Source: Petrosia ficiformis (Eukaryota; Porifera; Demospongiae; Haplosclerida; Petrosiidae). From it: a stretch of 64,000 nt of DNA. The notes beneath the pieces were generated by a model that was not told the DNA's origin, did no database searches, and saw only the letters and a program-made list of their open reading frames with translations. Position numbers and translations under genes: made by a program. The DNA lies in contig OX345650.1 of NCBI GenBank assembly GCA_947044365.1, forward strand, positions 4,149,372 through 4,213,371, written 5' to 3'. Shown piece after piece: positions 44,939 through 56,515 of this stretch; positions within the stretch are counted from its first letter, which is position 1; every line of letters begins with the position of its first letter.

Positions 44939-46301
44939 CTACATCTCTGATAACATCATGTAATATAGTGCATAGTTGTATATACAAGTACATGTACTAT
45001 AGTACTATGTATATGTTACATACATGTGTGCATCCCCCTCCTAAATACCTTCCATTGATTCAATGCAGTCCATAGTTCCTTAAATTCATTAAAACCCATC
45101 TTCCCACTTCTGTCTCTGTCCAACATTGCAATCATGATGCGACAAGTTTCTTTGCTGAACTCTAAAAGGACAAGAAATGATTAAAATACACACATGTTTA
45201 TGCTATGGTCTGTATACATATTTTAATACACTGTGGCAAACCAAGTTAACCAACCGAAACCAGTAGTATTGACTTAAATTCCCAGATCATTGATCTATAG
45301 GGTATAAAAACGCAACCTCCAACCACCAAACCAGCCCTGTGTGTGATATGTGTCCAGTAGTTGCATTCCTTTTGTAAACGTATTCATTAACCAGTTGTGA
45401 TATATAAGTATACTCATGTATATATTAGGGATTAACTGTAATATACAGACAAGGTACTGTAAGGAATTGGGGAGATGGCTGAAAAACGAATGTTTATTTG
45501 CAGCCACTTAACCACTCCAGGGGTGCTTGGAACATATCACCACTCTATAGGGTGCTTGCCCTGCTTGGGATGTATGACCACTCTAGGGGCTATATGACCA
45601 CTCTAGGGGCCCTTGGAACATATGACCACTCTAGGGGTGTACGACCACTCTAGGGGCCCTTGGAATGTATGACCACTGTAGGGTGCTTGGGATGTATGAC
45701 CACTCTAGGGGGCCTTGGAACATATGACCACTCTAGGGGTGTACGACCACTCTAGGGGCCCTTGGAATGTATGACCACTGTAGGGTGCTTGGGATGTATG
45801 ACCACTCTAGGGGCCCTTAGAACATATGACCACTCTAGGGGTGTACGACCACTCTAGGGGCCCTTGGAATGTATGACCACTGTAGGGTGCTTGGGATGTA
45901 TGACCACTCTAGGGGCCCTGGTAAACAATATTGCAGTGTCCTGTCCAGTTGACCCATATACTCATTATATATAATTATATTAGCTAGCAGTTTATAATAC
46001 TACCAGTACCAGTCAGAGTCACAAGCAGTCAGTCAAGACAAGAAGGGAAAAAAAATCTGTTTAGTTTGCAACACTCTTACGTACGTTCGTAAGTTCCACC
46101 TATTCCTGATCGTGTCAAACATGTCTGAAGTTCCAAGGCATCAATTTGTCCGTCTTGACCAGCAACAGCAGAGAAAAAGGGCCATAATGGATCCTGTTAT
46201 AATGTGTGTGTGTATGAAGTGATGAATCACGATAGATCTATGTTTAAACTCACTGGTGGTGGTTGTGAACCGAAGGGTGCGCCGTAGCCTGGATAAGCCA
46301 T
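43758..46301 (-). CDS. SRI: Sorcin-like penta-EF-hand calcium-binding protein
   Basis: Five minus-strand exons are clear: 46254-46301, 46085-46193, 45049-45161, 44300-44492, 43767-43825. They encode a 16-residue Gly/Pro-rich head and then five EF-hand units: 'AGQDGQID' (EF1), '[13 protein letters not shown]' (EF2), '[13 protein letters not shown]' (EF3), a degenerate '[11 protein letters not shown]' (EF4) and a dimer-type EF5. '[10 protein letters not shown]' and 'GFRLQP' are typical of sorcin and grancalcin. Such proteins move to membranes on calcium binding and regulate channels such as the ryanodine receptor. The last family residues (FIQCVMSV in vertebrates) are not found. Reading past the donor at 43766 gives only Val-Arg and a stop (43758-43760), 176 aa in all. 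A small final exon may have been missed. Confidence 0.88.
43855..44290. repeat. GGAATGGATGACTGGGAATGAGTCTATG minisatellite
   Basis: About six units of 55-85 bp in the last recognised intron of the sorcin-like gene, with short ACTACT runs between them. Confidence 0.85.
44785..44958 (+). mobile_element. tRNA-derived SINE, copy 2, with expanded TC tail
   Basis: The B-box-like GGGTTCGAATCCC and the CCTGAGGC hairpin body match copy 1. The tail has become about 70 bp of TC between TTTC ends, followed by CTACATCTCTGATAACATCA. It lies in a sorcin-gene intron, antisense to the gene. Confidence 0.85.
45520..45925. repeat. TATGACCACTCTAGGGGCCCTTGGAA minisatellite
   Basis: Short units with TATGACCACT and CTAGGGG are arranged in a higher-order period of about 115 bp, repeated about three times, in intron 2 of the sorcin-like gene. 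It is more GC-rich than its surroundings. Confidence 0.88.
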
Positions 46302-46351
46302 TTTTACAAAATGATCTTGTTCACTTTTTGAGGGTGTAGCTCGTGTTATAG

Positions 46352-46473
46352 ATAAAGTACAGAGCGTACGGTATATTGAATATACACGAGGCAGTTATTA
46401 ATTAGAAGCCAAAGCTTCTAATTTTAATAACTGCCGAGTGTATATTCAATATACCGTACGCTCTGTACTTTAT
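46352..46473. repeat. Near-perfect 122-bp palindrome upstream of the sorcin-like gene
   Basis: The arms start ATAAAGTACAGAGCGTACGG and end CCGTACGCTCTGTACTTTAT and meet at TTAGAAGCCAAAGCTTCTAA with almost no spacer. Only a few mismatches are visible (ACGAGG against CCGAGT, and an extra AT pair). It lies 50 bp from the sorcin-like start and 85 bp before the Crypton-like ORF. Confidence 0.92.
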
Positions 46474-46557
46474 GTGGTTTGTACTATAGTACATGTGGGT
46501 GTATCAGTAACTGCGCATGCTCGTCTAACACGAGTCAATTCACAGTGTACCGGTACC

Positions 46558-47455
46558 ATGGATAAAGAGAATCTTCCTCCATCTCAGCAAAAGCTAGTAG
46601 AAAAAGACCAACCACCATCAAAAAAGGCAAAGCTAAGTCTCTCTTTGAAAAAGAAAAGGTTTGGTGATTCTGTATCAAGTGAACTGGTCACATTAACGAC
46701 ACCACATGTTCCTAAGAACACTGCCAAGAATACTGAATGGGCCATAAGGAATTTCATGGAATGGAGGCAACAAAGGGAGAAGGATTATCCAGAAGAAAGG
46801 TGCAGACCGGATATTTTTGATAGTACTCCTTGGAATGTCGCAGAGCTCAATCACTGGCTATGCCTTTACGTGTTAGAAACACGACGGACAGATGGAAAAA
46901 GGTATCCAATTTCAACAGTTTACCAGCTGCTGACTGGGGATCTTACGTCACATGAGATCTGTTGACTCTCAATGTCCCAATTTTTTAGACAAAACAAATT
47001 TTTCTTTTAAACAGCTTCATGCTGCCATTGATAACTTTGGAAGACAGCTTCGTTTGGAAGGAATAGGTACTGAAGTGAAACATGGCAGTATTATATCACC
47101 TAGGGAAGAAAATTATTTGTGGGAAGCTGGAGTTTTAGGTGTGGAAAATCCCAAATCTTTACTTTTTGCTGTATTTTATTGTAATGGTAAAAATTTCTGT
47201 TTACGTGGAGGTGCTGAACATAGGCGACTGAAGTTGTCTCAACTACAACGCCTGTCAAATCCTGACAGATACATTTATACTGAACATGGCTCGTCTGAAG
47301 TTTTGTCTGCAAGGTCTGAAGTTTCTGTTACTTCTACTTTACCATCATTCCTACCACTTGGTGCTTTACAAAACTGCACAGTTAACATCAATTATGGACC
47401 AGCCACAATTACATGTAACGTAAATGGCTCAGAGCAAAATGAATTGTCACAGTAA
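46558..47455 (+). pseudogene. Crypton-type tyrosine recombinase-like ORF (KIAA1958/DUF3504 family), broken
   Basis: The first part (46558-46965) has the N-terminal core-binding region, with 'NTEWAIRNFMEWR', 'LNHWLCLYVLETRR.DGK.YP' and 'STVYQLLTG'. One extra base near 46938-46945 shifts the frame. The protein continues one frame later (to 47455) with 'NFLDK', 'LWEAGVLGVENPKSLLFAVFY', 'NGKNFCLRGGAEHR' and 'YIYTEHGS'. It then jumps to a typical tail 'ALQNCTVNINYGP'. The region between, which carries the remaining catalytic residues (HxxR and Tyr) in the family, is missing. So it is doubly broken and very likely inactive. Related genes are transposon-derived and multi-copy in many invertebrates. 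Confidence 0.8.
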
Positions 47456-47764
47456 CTGGACATGTTATGCATTGTTTTTCATTTATTCACAAAGTAAAAA
47501 AAACCTGGACATGTTATGCATTGTTTGTCATTTATTCACAAAGTAAAAAAAAACCTGGTGAAGCGTAGTTAAAAAAATTTGGGTTAAGTGTATTCTAACT
47601 ACCATAATTGGTAGTTAGATGATGCCATCTAACTGCTTGTGGTATGTTTATAAGTTTTAGAGGCGTGTCGGCGCCTTTGATACACCCACGTACTGTAGTA
47701 CAAATGTGTATATACGTACACATGTGATTATGTTGTGGGTGTGGCTTTGAGTGTGTCATGTCTA
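47456..47764. other. Tandem duplication and EAF upstream region
   Basis: A segment of about 51 bp ('CTGGACATGTTATGCATTG') is present twice at 47456-47558. The remaining sequence up to the EAF start has 'GTGGGTGTGGCTT' and a pair of inverted words 'TCTAACTACC' / 'GGTAGTTAGA' near 47593. Confidence 0.7.
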
Positions 47765-50700
47765 ATGGCTGCTGGGCAGTTGCCAGTGATACTGAACCAA
47801 GAATACCGTGTAAAGTTAGGAAGAAGCTTTACCTTCCCTAAAGAAAACTCCTTCCATACTATCAAGTGTAATGGAGAGAAGATCTGTTTGATACCGTATT
47901 TCATTTTATTTTTATCACAGATGACTTCAAACCAAAATCAGTTGATTCAACACAACCTGGGAGATTAAAAGTCAATGGAGAGGAAGTGTCTGTGTCAATG
48001 CCTGTTATTCAGGTGAGAATCAGTTTCCACACTCGGGGGCCATACTTTGGTTTAGTCTCACCAGTCGCCAACCAGCCTGGTGACTCTCGTTGACCTTCCA
48101 TGACAAGGTGGAATACAATAATTAGAAAGGACTTGTGGGAAACGTTGGTGGCAATTAAATGTTAATGAGGTTCCTGGCGGGGTGGCAGTATTCAGTGGAA
48201 TGAAGACGATTGTTCAATACCAGTAGGGAGACTAACATAAACAAATTTTCTTCGTAGAAAGGTCTATTCTTGTTTAGGCCACAGTTCTTTAAAGCTCTAA
48301 ATTTTCAGAGGTTATGTATAATTATATCTAGTCTAGCAATGAATTGATGATAATGACAATAATAATTATTATTATTAACATTTAATCAGGCCTCCAGGTG
48401 CAGGTGCTGCATACATGTATATTCCTGGAGTAGTCACAGAAAGTCGATGCGAGTCACCAGAATTTTATTTTCAGTCTGCCCGCAAAACTAACTCGTATTA
48501 TAGCGTGTCTGAGCCTCTTATTACAGGAAGTCATGAGAATGGGTTTGAGACTGAGAATCAGTTTATTGGTTTGAGGATACAACATGCACATTCAGTTTCA
48601 CAGACCATGTTTTTTATCTTCTGCTTAGGCTGAATCTGTAGATGATGTAGCTATTTTCAAAGGAGCTAAACGATCTTGTACAAAAGAATGTATTCTAATT
48701 ATCAATACAGAGACAGGAGTAAGTTAAAATATAATTAAATGGTGTACTTATAATTAGAATTTTATATGGTACTTCAGGAGGCTGTTCTGGAAAAAATAAG
48801 TAATACAGTACAGCTGAAAGGAGTCAGGTATGATAGACATAATCTGTCTTCCCTAATTTTAAAAAAAGGACACACAAAATAATTTTGATCAAATGAATAA
48901 CTTTAATCGCTTATCATTCCTCCATATGTACGATGGTATTTTGAATCTAATAATAGCTGGATACGAATTTCATTGACTTTCTTTATAAAAATGTGGAATG
49001 GCAAGTGATTAAAGGGTAATTGGTGTTGCATCAAAATTATTTTGAGGGAAAGTGTCCCTCTTTATACATTATGTCACATATAATTACTATTAAGAGGCTC
49101 CAATGAGTAGTGGATTTTAGGATTCAAATATTTGTTTATTTAATGAGCGAATTTTGTTTTCATGCATAATTTGTTCCTTGTGCTGAGAATGATATAATAT
49201 ATTAATAGTATTGTTCATTTAGTTTCGTTTTAGTTTTAACTATAACTAAAACCCCTTTTAGTAAGGTGTTACAACTTTTGGCTAACTAAATTATAATTAA
49301 ATTACAAGTCTATTGTATTTAGAATAACTAAAACTAAAACCATTTTTAGTCAGTTTTAGTTAATCAACTACAACTAAATTTTGAGAATACCGCATACTAT
49401 AACTAAAAGTGGTTATTATTGTCATACTAAAACACTACTAGTTCTTTTCTCTCAATTATTCATAATTAGAGATCTTAACAAGAAAAAGAAATTTCGTTCA
49501 ATTTCTCCACTTCCATCAAAATCTTCAAAACCATCCATAAATACTACACCATTGACTCAGACACTACCTACAAAATCATCAAATGCTACTTCTGGTTTGC
49601 TGAGTGTGGGTGAGAATAAAAAGGTCAGTAACAGACCACCAAAGAGAAGGATGAAAGCGGAAACAGGAAAGAAAGCGCCTACTAACACTACAGAGAAGAC
49701 TGCACCCTCTTTAACTGTCAATAAATCAAATTCACCATCTCCTGCTATCTCACAACATAGCTCAGCTTTATTATCTATGCCTACATTGCAATCAATATCT
49801 CCTATTCGCTCAAACAACCCAACTCCAGAGCCCCAGACCCTTCCTCTTTCCAAGAAATCAAAAACTAGTTTGTCAAGTGATTCCAGTTTATCTGGTTCTA
49901 GTAGTAGTTCATCAGACAGTGATAGTGATTCTGATATGGACCAATCAAATCCCTCCATTTTGCCCTCCAATCCACAGCCTCAAAGCATGCTTCAATTTAC
50001 AACTGCTCCACCTATTACCGCTACAACTCCAACTTTTACTAACGTAAGTCACATTGGTAGTCATGTGATTCCAAGAATATCTGGACAAATTCAAATTGAT
50101 GATAACTTTGGAGGAAACGTTGCAGGTGCTGAAAATTTAAGTGATTCCAGTAGCAGTTCGAGTAGTGATAGTGACAGTAGTGATGAAGAAGAAGATGGTG
50201 ATAGTAGTGGATCAGATTCATCTGGTGATAAAAAAGCTGGGAGAGAGAACATTCAAGTTAGTTCACTGTAGATTGCAGTTAATGCTCTTTCAGATCTACA
50301 AATACAGTTATTAGTACATGTACATGTTACAGTGTGTCGTGGGTTCGAATCCCACCTGAGGCAACTCTCATTTTTTCATTTTTCCATTGCTTCAGGTGTC
50401 TTTCTTTCTTTCTTTCTGTCTTTCTTTCTTTCCTGAGAATATCATGTATATAGTATTCTAATCACATCAGTGTTGTATACAGTGTACATGAAAATTCATG
50501 TGCCTAGCATGCTAGCAATAGGCGTAGAAATGAATAACAAACAAACACAACAAAAAAACATAAGCACATTATGTAAGACATATATTGTATGGAGTATATA
50601 GCAACAGCACTATGTTTAGACAAACTACTGCATGCTATATACGTGTATATATACATTGATCATTTAGAGGAGGGGGAGTTCACCCCCTTTGCCCCCACCC

Positions 50701-50912
50701 CCTTTACAAGTATTCTGAATGCATTGACTTAATCTGAGAGTTTATAATTATATATATATTATATAATTATGACAAAACCTTATGTACGTTTATTTTTATA
50801 TTTTTCAACATGATCATTATTATAGACTTTACTTGTGGATTCAAGACCTCAATCTACACAGCGAGACCTTATGAAAGACCTAGAACTTAGCGATTCAGAT
50901 GATTCAGACTGA
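47765..50912 (+). CDS. EAF: ELL-associated factor (EAF1/2 homolog)
   Basis: Six exons give 402 aa: 47765-47867, 47921-48012, 48629-48718, 48778-48827, 49470-50256, 50826-50912. The N-terminal EAF domain covers about residues 1-115, with 'KLGRSF', 'FHTIKYDFKPKSVD', 'VFKGAKR'-type 'IFKGAKRSCTKECILIINTETG' and 'LEKISNTVQLKGVR'. A long Ser-rich region with two acidic serine clusters (SSSSSDSDSDSD and SSSSSSSDSDSSDEEE) follows. It ends in 'DLMKDLELSDSDDSD', like the C-terminus of vertebrate EAFs. EAF binds ELL and takes part in the super and little elongation complexes at RNA polymerase II. The chain is longer than human EAF1 (268 aa), chiefly in the linker. The ATG used starts the conserved block; an in-frame upstream extension has no ATG. 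Confidence 0.92.
48838..49085. mobile_element. Family J MITE-like element in EAF intron 4
   Basis: The arms 'AAAATAATTTTGATCAAATG' and 'CATCAAAATTATTTTGAGGG' pair, and the interior has 'GCTGGATACGAATTTCATTG' as in other family J copies. Confidence 0.7.
49215..49430. mobile_element. TTTTAGTTA-family repeat (family H) in EAF intron 4
   Basis: Reverse-oriented copy with 'ACTAAAACCCCTTTTAGTAA' and 'AGTTAATCAACTACAACTAA'. It ends about 40 bp before exon 5. Confidence 0.7.
50333..50448 (+). mobile_element. tRNA-derived SINE, copy 3
   Basis: GTGTCGTGGGTTCGAATCCC is followed by the CCTGAGGC body and a short TTTC tail, ending 'CTGAGAATATCATGTA'. One arm of the hairpin has a C-to-T change (TTGCTTCAGGT). 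It lies in EAF intron 5. Confidence 0.82.
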
Positions 50913-51097
50913 TTCAAGCATCAAATACCATATTGTAAATAATTATTTTAATTATAATCATGTCAATTAATAATCATGAATAATCTCGCTAGGCTATAAT
51001 TTACAGTGGGCGTGGTTGTGGGTGTGGTTAAGTATCAAATCAACACGTGTCTGTGGGAGGACCCTTGATGATATTTCTGTGATTCACTCACCTCATA
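50913..51097. promoter_or_regulatory. EAF-to-SPAK intergenic region
   Basis: Only 185 bp separate the EAF stop from the next gene's start. It contains 'GTGGGCGTGGTTGTGGGTG', a GC-box/KLF-like run, and an E-box-like CACGTG core in ACACGTGT. No TATA box was seen. Confidence 0.55.
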
Positions 51098-54000
51098 ATG
51101 TCCGACGAAACAGATCTGGAAGAAGTAACTTCCAAGCCATCACCTCTCAAACCGTGGCCTAACAGGAGAGAAGATTATGAGCTTCTGGAAGTTATTGGTA
51201 AGAACTTACAATACGTTATATGTTAGACTAATTTATACATAAATTGATTATATATATGATAATCCAATAAGCCGATCTGATACTGACCCAATATTACATC
51301 TGCCGTCAAATATCTGATCATTTCAGTGAAAATGAGTGGATATCACAAAGGAATTTATAATCAAGAAATGACGTTATTGGTACACTTATTACATCATTAT
51401 ATCAGTCAAAACTATCTGATACCGATACTAAAATAATGGCCGCTAATAACTGATACTAGTACTAATCCATGCATCAATAATTATTATTATATTTTTTGTG
51501 ATAGGTAGTGGAGCTACAGCAGTGGTACAAGTAGCTATGTGCCTACCCAGACAAGAGAAAGTGGCTATTAAACGGATCGACTTGGAACAATATCGGTCAT
51601 CAATTGAAGAACTTCAGGTAATGGTGACAATGTGTGTGTGTGTGTGTGTGATGAGCTATATGTATACATACTACATGTACATGTATATAATTATAATGTC
51701 TGGTAAAGTGATATATATATTAATCAAAGGGGATGGTAAGTAGTATACTCAATACCAATACTTAAAATTTGAGTATCTAACGAACCTGACGTTACTACCA
51801 CACCCACAAAATTAAATTGTTAAGTAATAATTAATAAAATTATAAATAATATTCATTACCTGTTTGAGCTAAAAAAAATTCCATGCTCTCTGGTTACTCT
51901 GGTACTTCTAGAAGGAGCTTGATAGGGCATCAATGTTGTTGACGAAAGTAAAGCAGTTTGTATTGTTTGCAAAGAGAACAAGTAAGTGTCTAAAAGGGAA
52001 AAATATTTCTACAGTACCTCCCAGAATATTGAGATTATGATACATCTGGTAGAATTACAACTGAAAAGATAATGATATTCATGAGTATGGTTTTTAAGAT
52101 ATTGTACATAATTATAGTATAATTCATTGACATAGCCATTTTAGAAGTTGTATAATTTTTATACTTTATCTAGTGCTGGGGACTCGATAATCAAAATACA
52201 TGTATCAATAATCGTTATCGATATACCACATTTAGCGATAATCGATTTCGTAACCAGATATCGATTTGTACTTATGCGCATGCATATTCAGTACAAGCCA
52301 TTTGTTTTTTTTTTAAACATCCTAGTAACTTAACTTACAACTAGTTTTGTATTTGATACATTATACCCAAATTATATATTTTCATGCCAATTAGTAGGGG
52401 GTCTTTCCTGTCAAGTAATTAATTACTTCCTCTGATATTATCGATAATCAATCAATATTGGGTGCACTAATAATCAATATTAGTCTCTATCGATTCCCAG
52501 CACTAATTGTATCCCAATTTTGGATAGGAGGGTGGGCCAATTCACAGTGCTTCCCCCAGGGATGATGTAGTGCGTCAGGGGCACATGATGTTTGGTCAGT
52601 AATGTTCGATTGCTGTTGTAAAACAGTGTTTTGCAGCATAAACTTTAAAATTAAAGGTAGAGGAGCAAGACTAAAGGGCGAGGGAGCGCCTTGGTACCAC
52701 CCTTTGTGGGTAACACTGAATTCATATAAATACATGTGTATATGTTGTACAGTTAACTGCTGATCTCTTCTCTTTCCTCTCTATCCCCCTCTCCTCCATC
52801 CTCAAACTTCCTCTACTCTCATATCTCCAGAAAGAGATTAACCTGATGTCTCTTTGTAATCATCCAAATGTTAGCAATAGTTACACTTCTTTTGTTGTTC
52901 GAGATGAACTTTGGCTGGTTATGAAACTAATGGCAGGAGGTAATTGAATGCTTTGTTTGTGCCATTATTATCCTCCCATTCTTGTCTGTATCCATCAATG
53001 TAATGTTAAGTATTGCTTTGTTATGAAGTTATACAATAATCCTGTATTGATGTTCACATGACCTCAACTATTACGCTGTAATGATGTACTATACACATAT
53101 ATATCGTGCATAGTTTCAACTATTACGTTGTAATGATGTACTATACACATATATATCGTGCATAGTTTCAACTATTACGTTGTAATGATGTACTATACAC
53201 ATATATATCGTGCATAGTTTCAACTATTACGTTGTAATGATGTACTATACACATATATATCGTGCATAGTTTCAACTATTACGCTGTAATGATGTACTAT
53301 ACACATATATATCGTGCATAGTTTCAACTATTACGTTGTAATGATGTACTATACACATATATATCGTGCATAGTTTGGTGCAACAGACTTTAAGTAATTT
53401 GTAAGGTAATATAGATACATATACATATGACAGGGATTATCTGACTATTTTAGCATTTACTTTTAACTTGCTGTTGATCAAATAAGGTAATGAAAGTTGG
53501 TATCCATGCAAACTAAATATTCAATGGTCATTGTCCAGCCAGCTGCAATTTGGCTGGATATGATCAAACTTTAGCTGCTCAATGGTTACCTCATGCAGAA
53601 TATATATACATGTAGTACTATAATTATTACAATGAGAAATGAGGCCTTCTCTCTGCCAAGTCATTGAGTTTAACGGCTTCTTGTAATGGAAATGTGAAAA
53701 TTTCATTGGACTATTCTCAGACCATAATTTAACTAACCAAAGTGATATTTTGTCTGGAAATGGCCAATGGCCGACTGTTTGTTTTATACTGGACATAGCT
53801 CTACCTACATGTACATAGTGATACTATCCTATACGAAATGACCAGTAGACTTATACAATGTAGTTTGATCAATAAAGAGACATGTATGTATTAGTGTTGT
53901 TTTAGTATGACAATAATGACCGCTTTTAGTTATAGTATAGATAACTAATATTAGGCTTACGAGTTTTAGAAAGTTCCCATTATTGGCCAATTTTCGTTTT

Positions 54001-56455
54001 AGTGAGTTATACAGGAAACTTATAATTGTCCCAATGCTGTCCGCAATAGAGGGGCTATTGTGGACATCATTGAGACATTTGTAAGTGTCCTTAATACAGG
54101 GGTGTCCTCATTTCAGGGTGTCCTGTTTCACTGTAGTTATTACGGTAAGACTTTCAATTTATTTATAGTTTAATTAACTAAATGTCATAATGCCTTACTG
54201 TTATAGTTAACTAAAACAACACTAAAGTCTGTTCACATTCACGATGACCTCAAAATTAGGATGTAATGACTTTATATGTACTATAGTGTATAGTTTAATA
54301 TCATAAGGTTAATACATGATTATACTGTAACTCAATAATGAAGCAATGGATTGAAATTTGACATACACAAAAAAGAACGGGAAGGATAATTATATGAAAA
54401 TGATGTGGGTAAAAATATTACAAACTACAGTTATGAATATTTTTCTGAGGTCATGGTGAACATGAACAACCTTTAATATGTATATATGTACATTGTATTA
54501 GAAATTGGCACTTTTATCACTAATATTTGTAGGATCGTTATTGGATATTATCAAACATGTGAAGGCTAAAGGTACAAAAGGTGGTGTTATTGATGAGGTT
54601 GTCATAGCAACTGTGCTTCGAGAGGTTGGTCAAGGGTTAGAATATTTCCATGGTAATAGACAAATACACAGGTGAGCAAATTAATTACAGAACTAATCTT
54701 ATGAAATATTGTAGGTACCTTTTACTGTTTGCTGTACGTACAGAAAGCAACCAAAATTTGTTATTTACGAGGAGCTATAGATAGTCTTCCTGAATACAAA
54801 ATTTAGTTTTTTTCCAGTATAAAATTGCAGAACAGTGATCATTGAAATGTTAGCGTTTGTTAAATGATTATTATAATCATAAAAACATATTTTCACAATG
54901 CCAGTCACATTTGTAAATCCTTCACTATTTATTATGAAAAATTGGAGTGACTTCCAAATATGTTGAAAACATGTTATAAACATTTGCAAACATTGATTCT
55001 AATCACTTCCTGGATACCATTAAATACCAGTAATGCTTATTTGAATAATGTTTGAGTTATTAATGAGTTTATTTAATTGATTTGTAATGTACATGTACAT
55101 GTATGTCTTTTAGTGTTTTATTATTTTTATTATAGAGATATTAAAGCTGGTAATGTATTAGTAGGAGATGATGGATCTATTAAAATAGCAGGTGTGTGTA
55201 TGTATGTACATGTATGTATCTGTCTGTCTGTATGTAATGTATTAGTAGGAGATGATGGATCCATTAAAATAGCAGGTGTGTGTATGTACATGTGTGTATC
55301 TGTCTGTCTGTATGTAATGTATTAGTAGGAGATGATGGATCTATTAAAATAGCAGGTGTGTGTATGTATGTACATGTATGTATCTGTCTGTCTGTATGTA
55401 ATGTATTAGTAGGAGATGATGGATCCATTAAAATAGCAGGTGTGTGTATGTATGTACATGTATGTATCTGTCTGTCTGTATGTAATGTATTAGTAGGAGA
55501 TGATGGATCCATTAAAATAGCAGGTGTGTACATGTATATGTGTCTATCAGGTGTGTGTTTGTGTTTATCAATGTGTATGTAATGTTACTACTGTATTAGT
55601 ACATGATAAAATAGCAGGTGTGTGTGTGTGTGTGTGTGTGTTGTTTGTGTATGTACATGTACATGTAATAGAGATGATGGATCTACATCTATTAAAATAT
55701 CTTGTGTGTGTATGTATGTATCTGTCTGTCTGTATGTAATGTATTAGTAGGAGATGATGGTTCTATTAAAATAGCAGGCGTGTGTATGTATGTATCTGTC
55801 TGTCTGCCTGTCTGTCTATATATAATGGGAGATGATGGAATAGCAGGTGTGTGTATGTATGTATCTGTCTGTCTGTATGTAATGTATTATATAGTAGATG
55901 ATGGATCTATTAAAATACATGTAGCAGATGTGTGTGTGTGTCTGTGTCCACACATGTATCTGTGTGTGTGTGTGTCTATGTTTACGTGTCTTGTTGTCTG
56001 CATGTGGTCTATATGTGTATGTCTGTATGTTCATTTGAAATGTTCCATGAATTATCTCAAATATCTATTACACGTACGTACATGTATCAAACCACTTCTC
56101 CTCTAAAGAAATAAGTGATCCCAACACGTTTCACTGATCTTTTATTTTAAATAGATTTTGGTGTCAGTAATTGGCTGTATGGCGAAGCCGGTGCTCACAA
56201 GAAAAGAAATCCTAGATTCACATTTGTTGGTACACCTTGCTGGATGGCTCCTGAGGTAATGGATCAAGCTGTTGGTTATGATGCTAAGGTGGACATTTGG
56301 AGTTTTGGTATTATGGCATTAGAACTGGCCACTGGTACTGCACCCTATGCTAAATTTCCTCCAATGAAGGTCTATAGTCTCTCTCTCTCTCTCTTTCTCT
56401 CTCTGTCCCTTTCTCCCTCCCTTTCCCCTTCTCCCTCCCTTTCTCTCTCTCTATC

Positions 56456-56515
<60 letters not shown>

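Noticed and set aside
49557..49970. 137-codon antisense frame
   Set aside because: It is a shadow of the Ser-rich EAF exon 5.
55264..55582. Repeat-containing small proteins downstream of SPAK exon 5
   Set aside because: They are the exon-derived minisatellite. None of the extra units has its own acceptor site.
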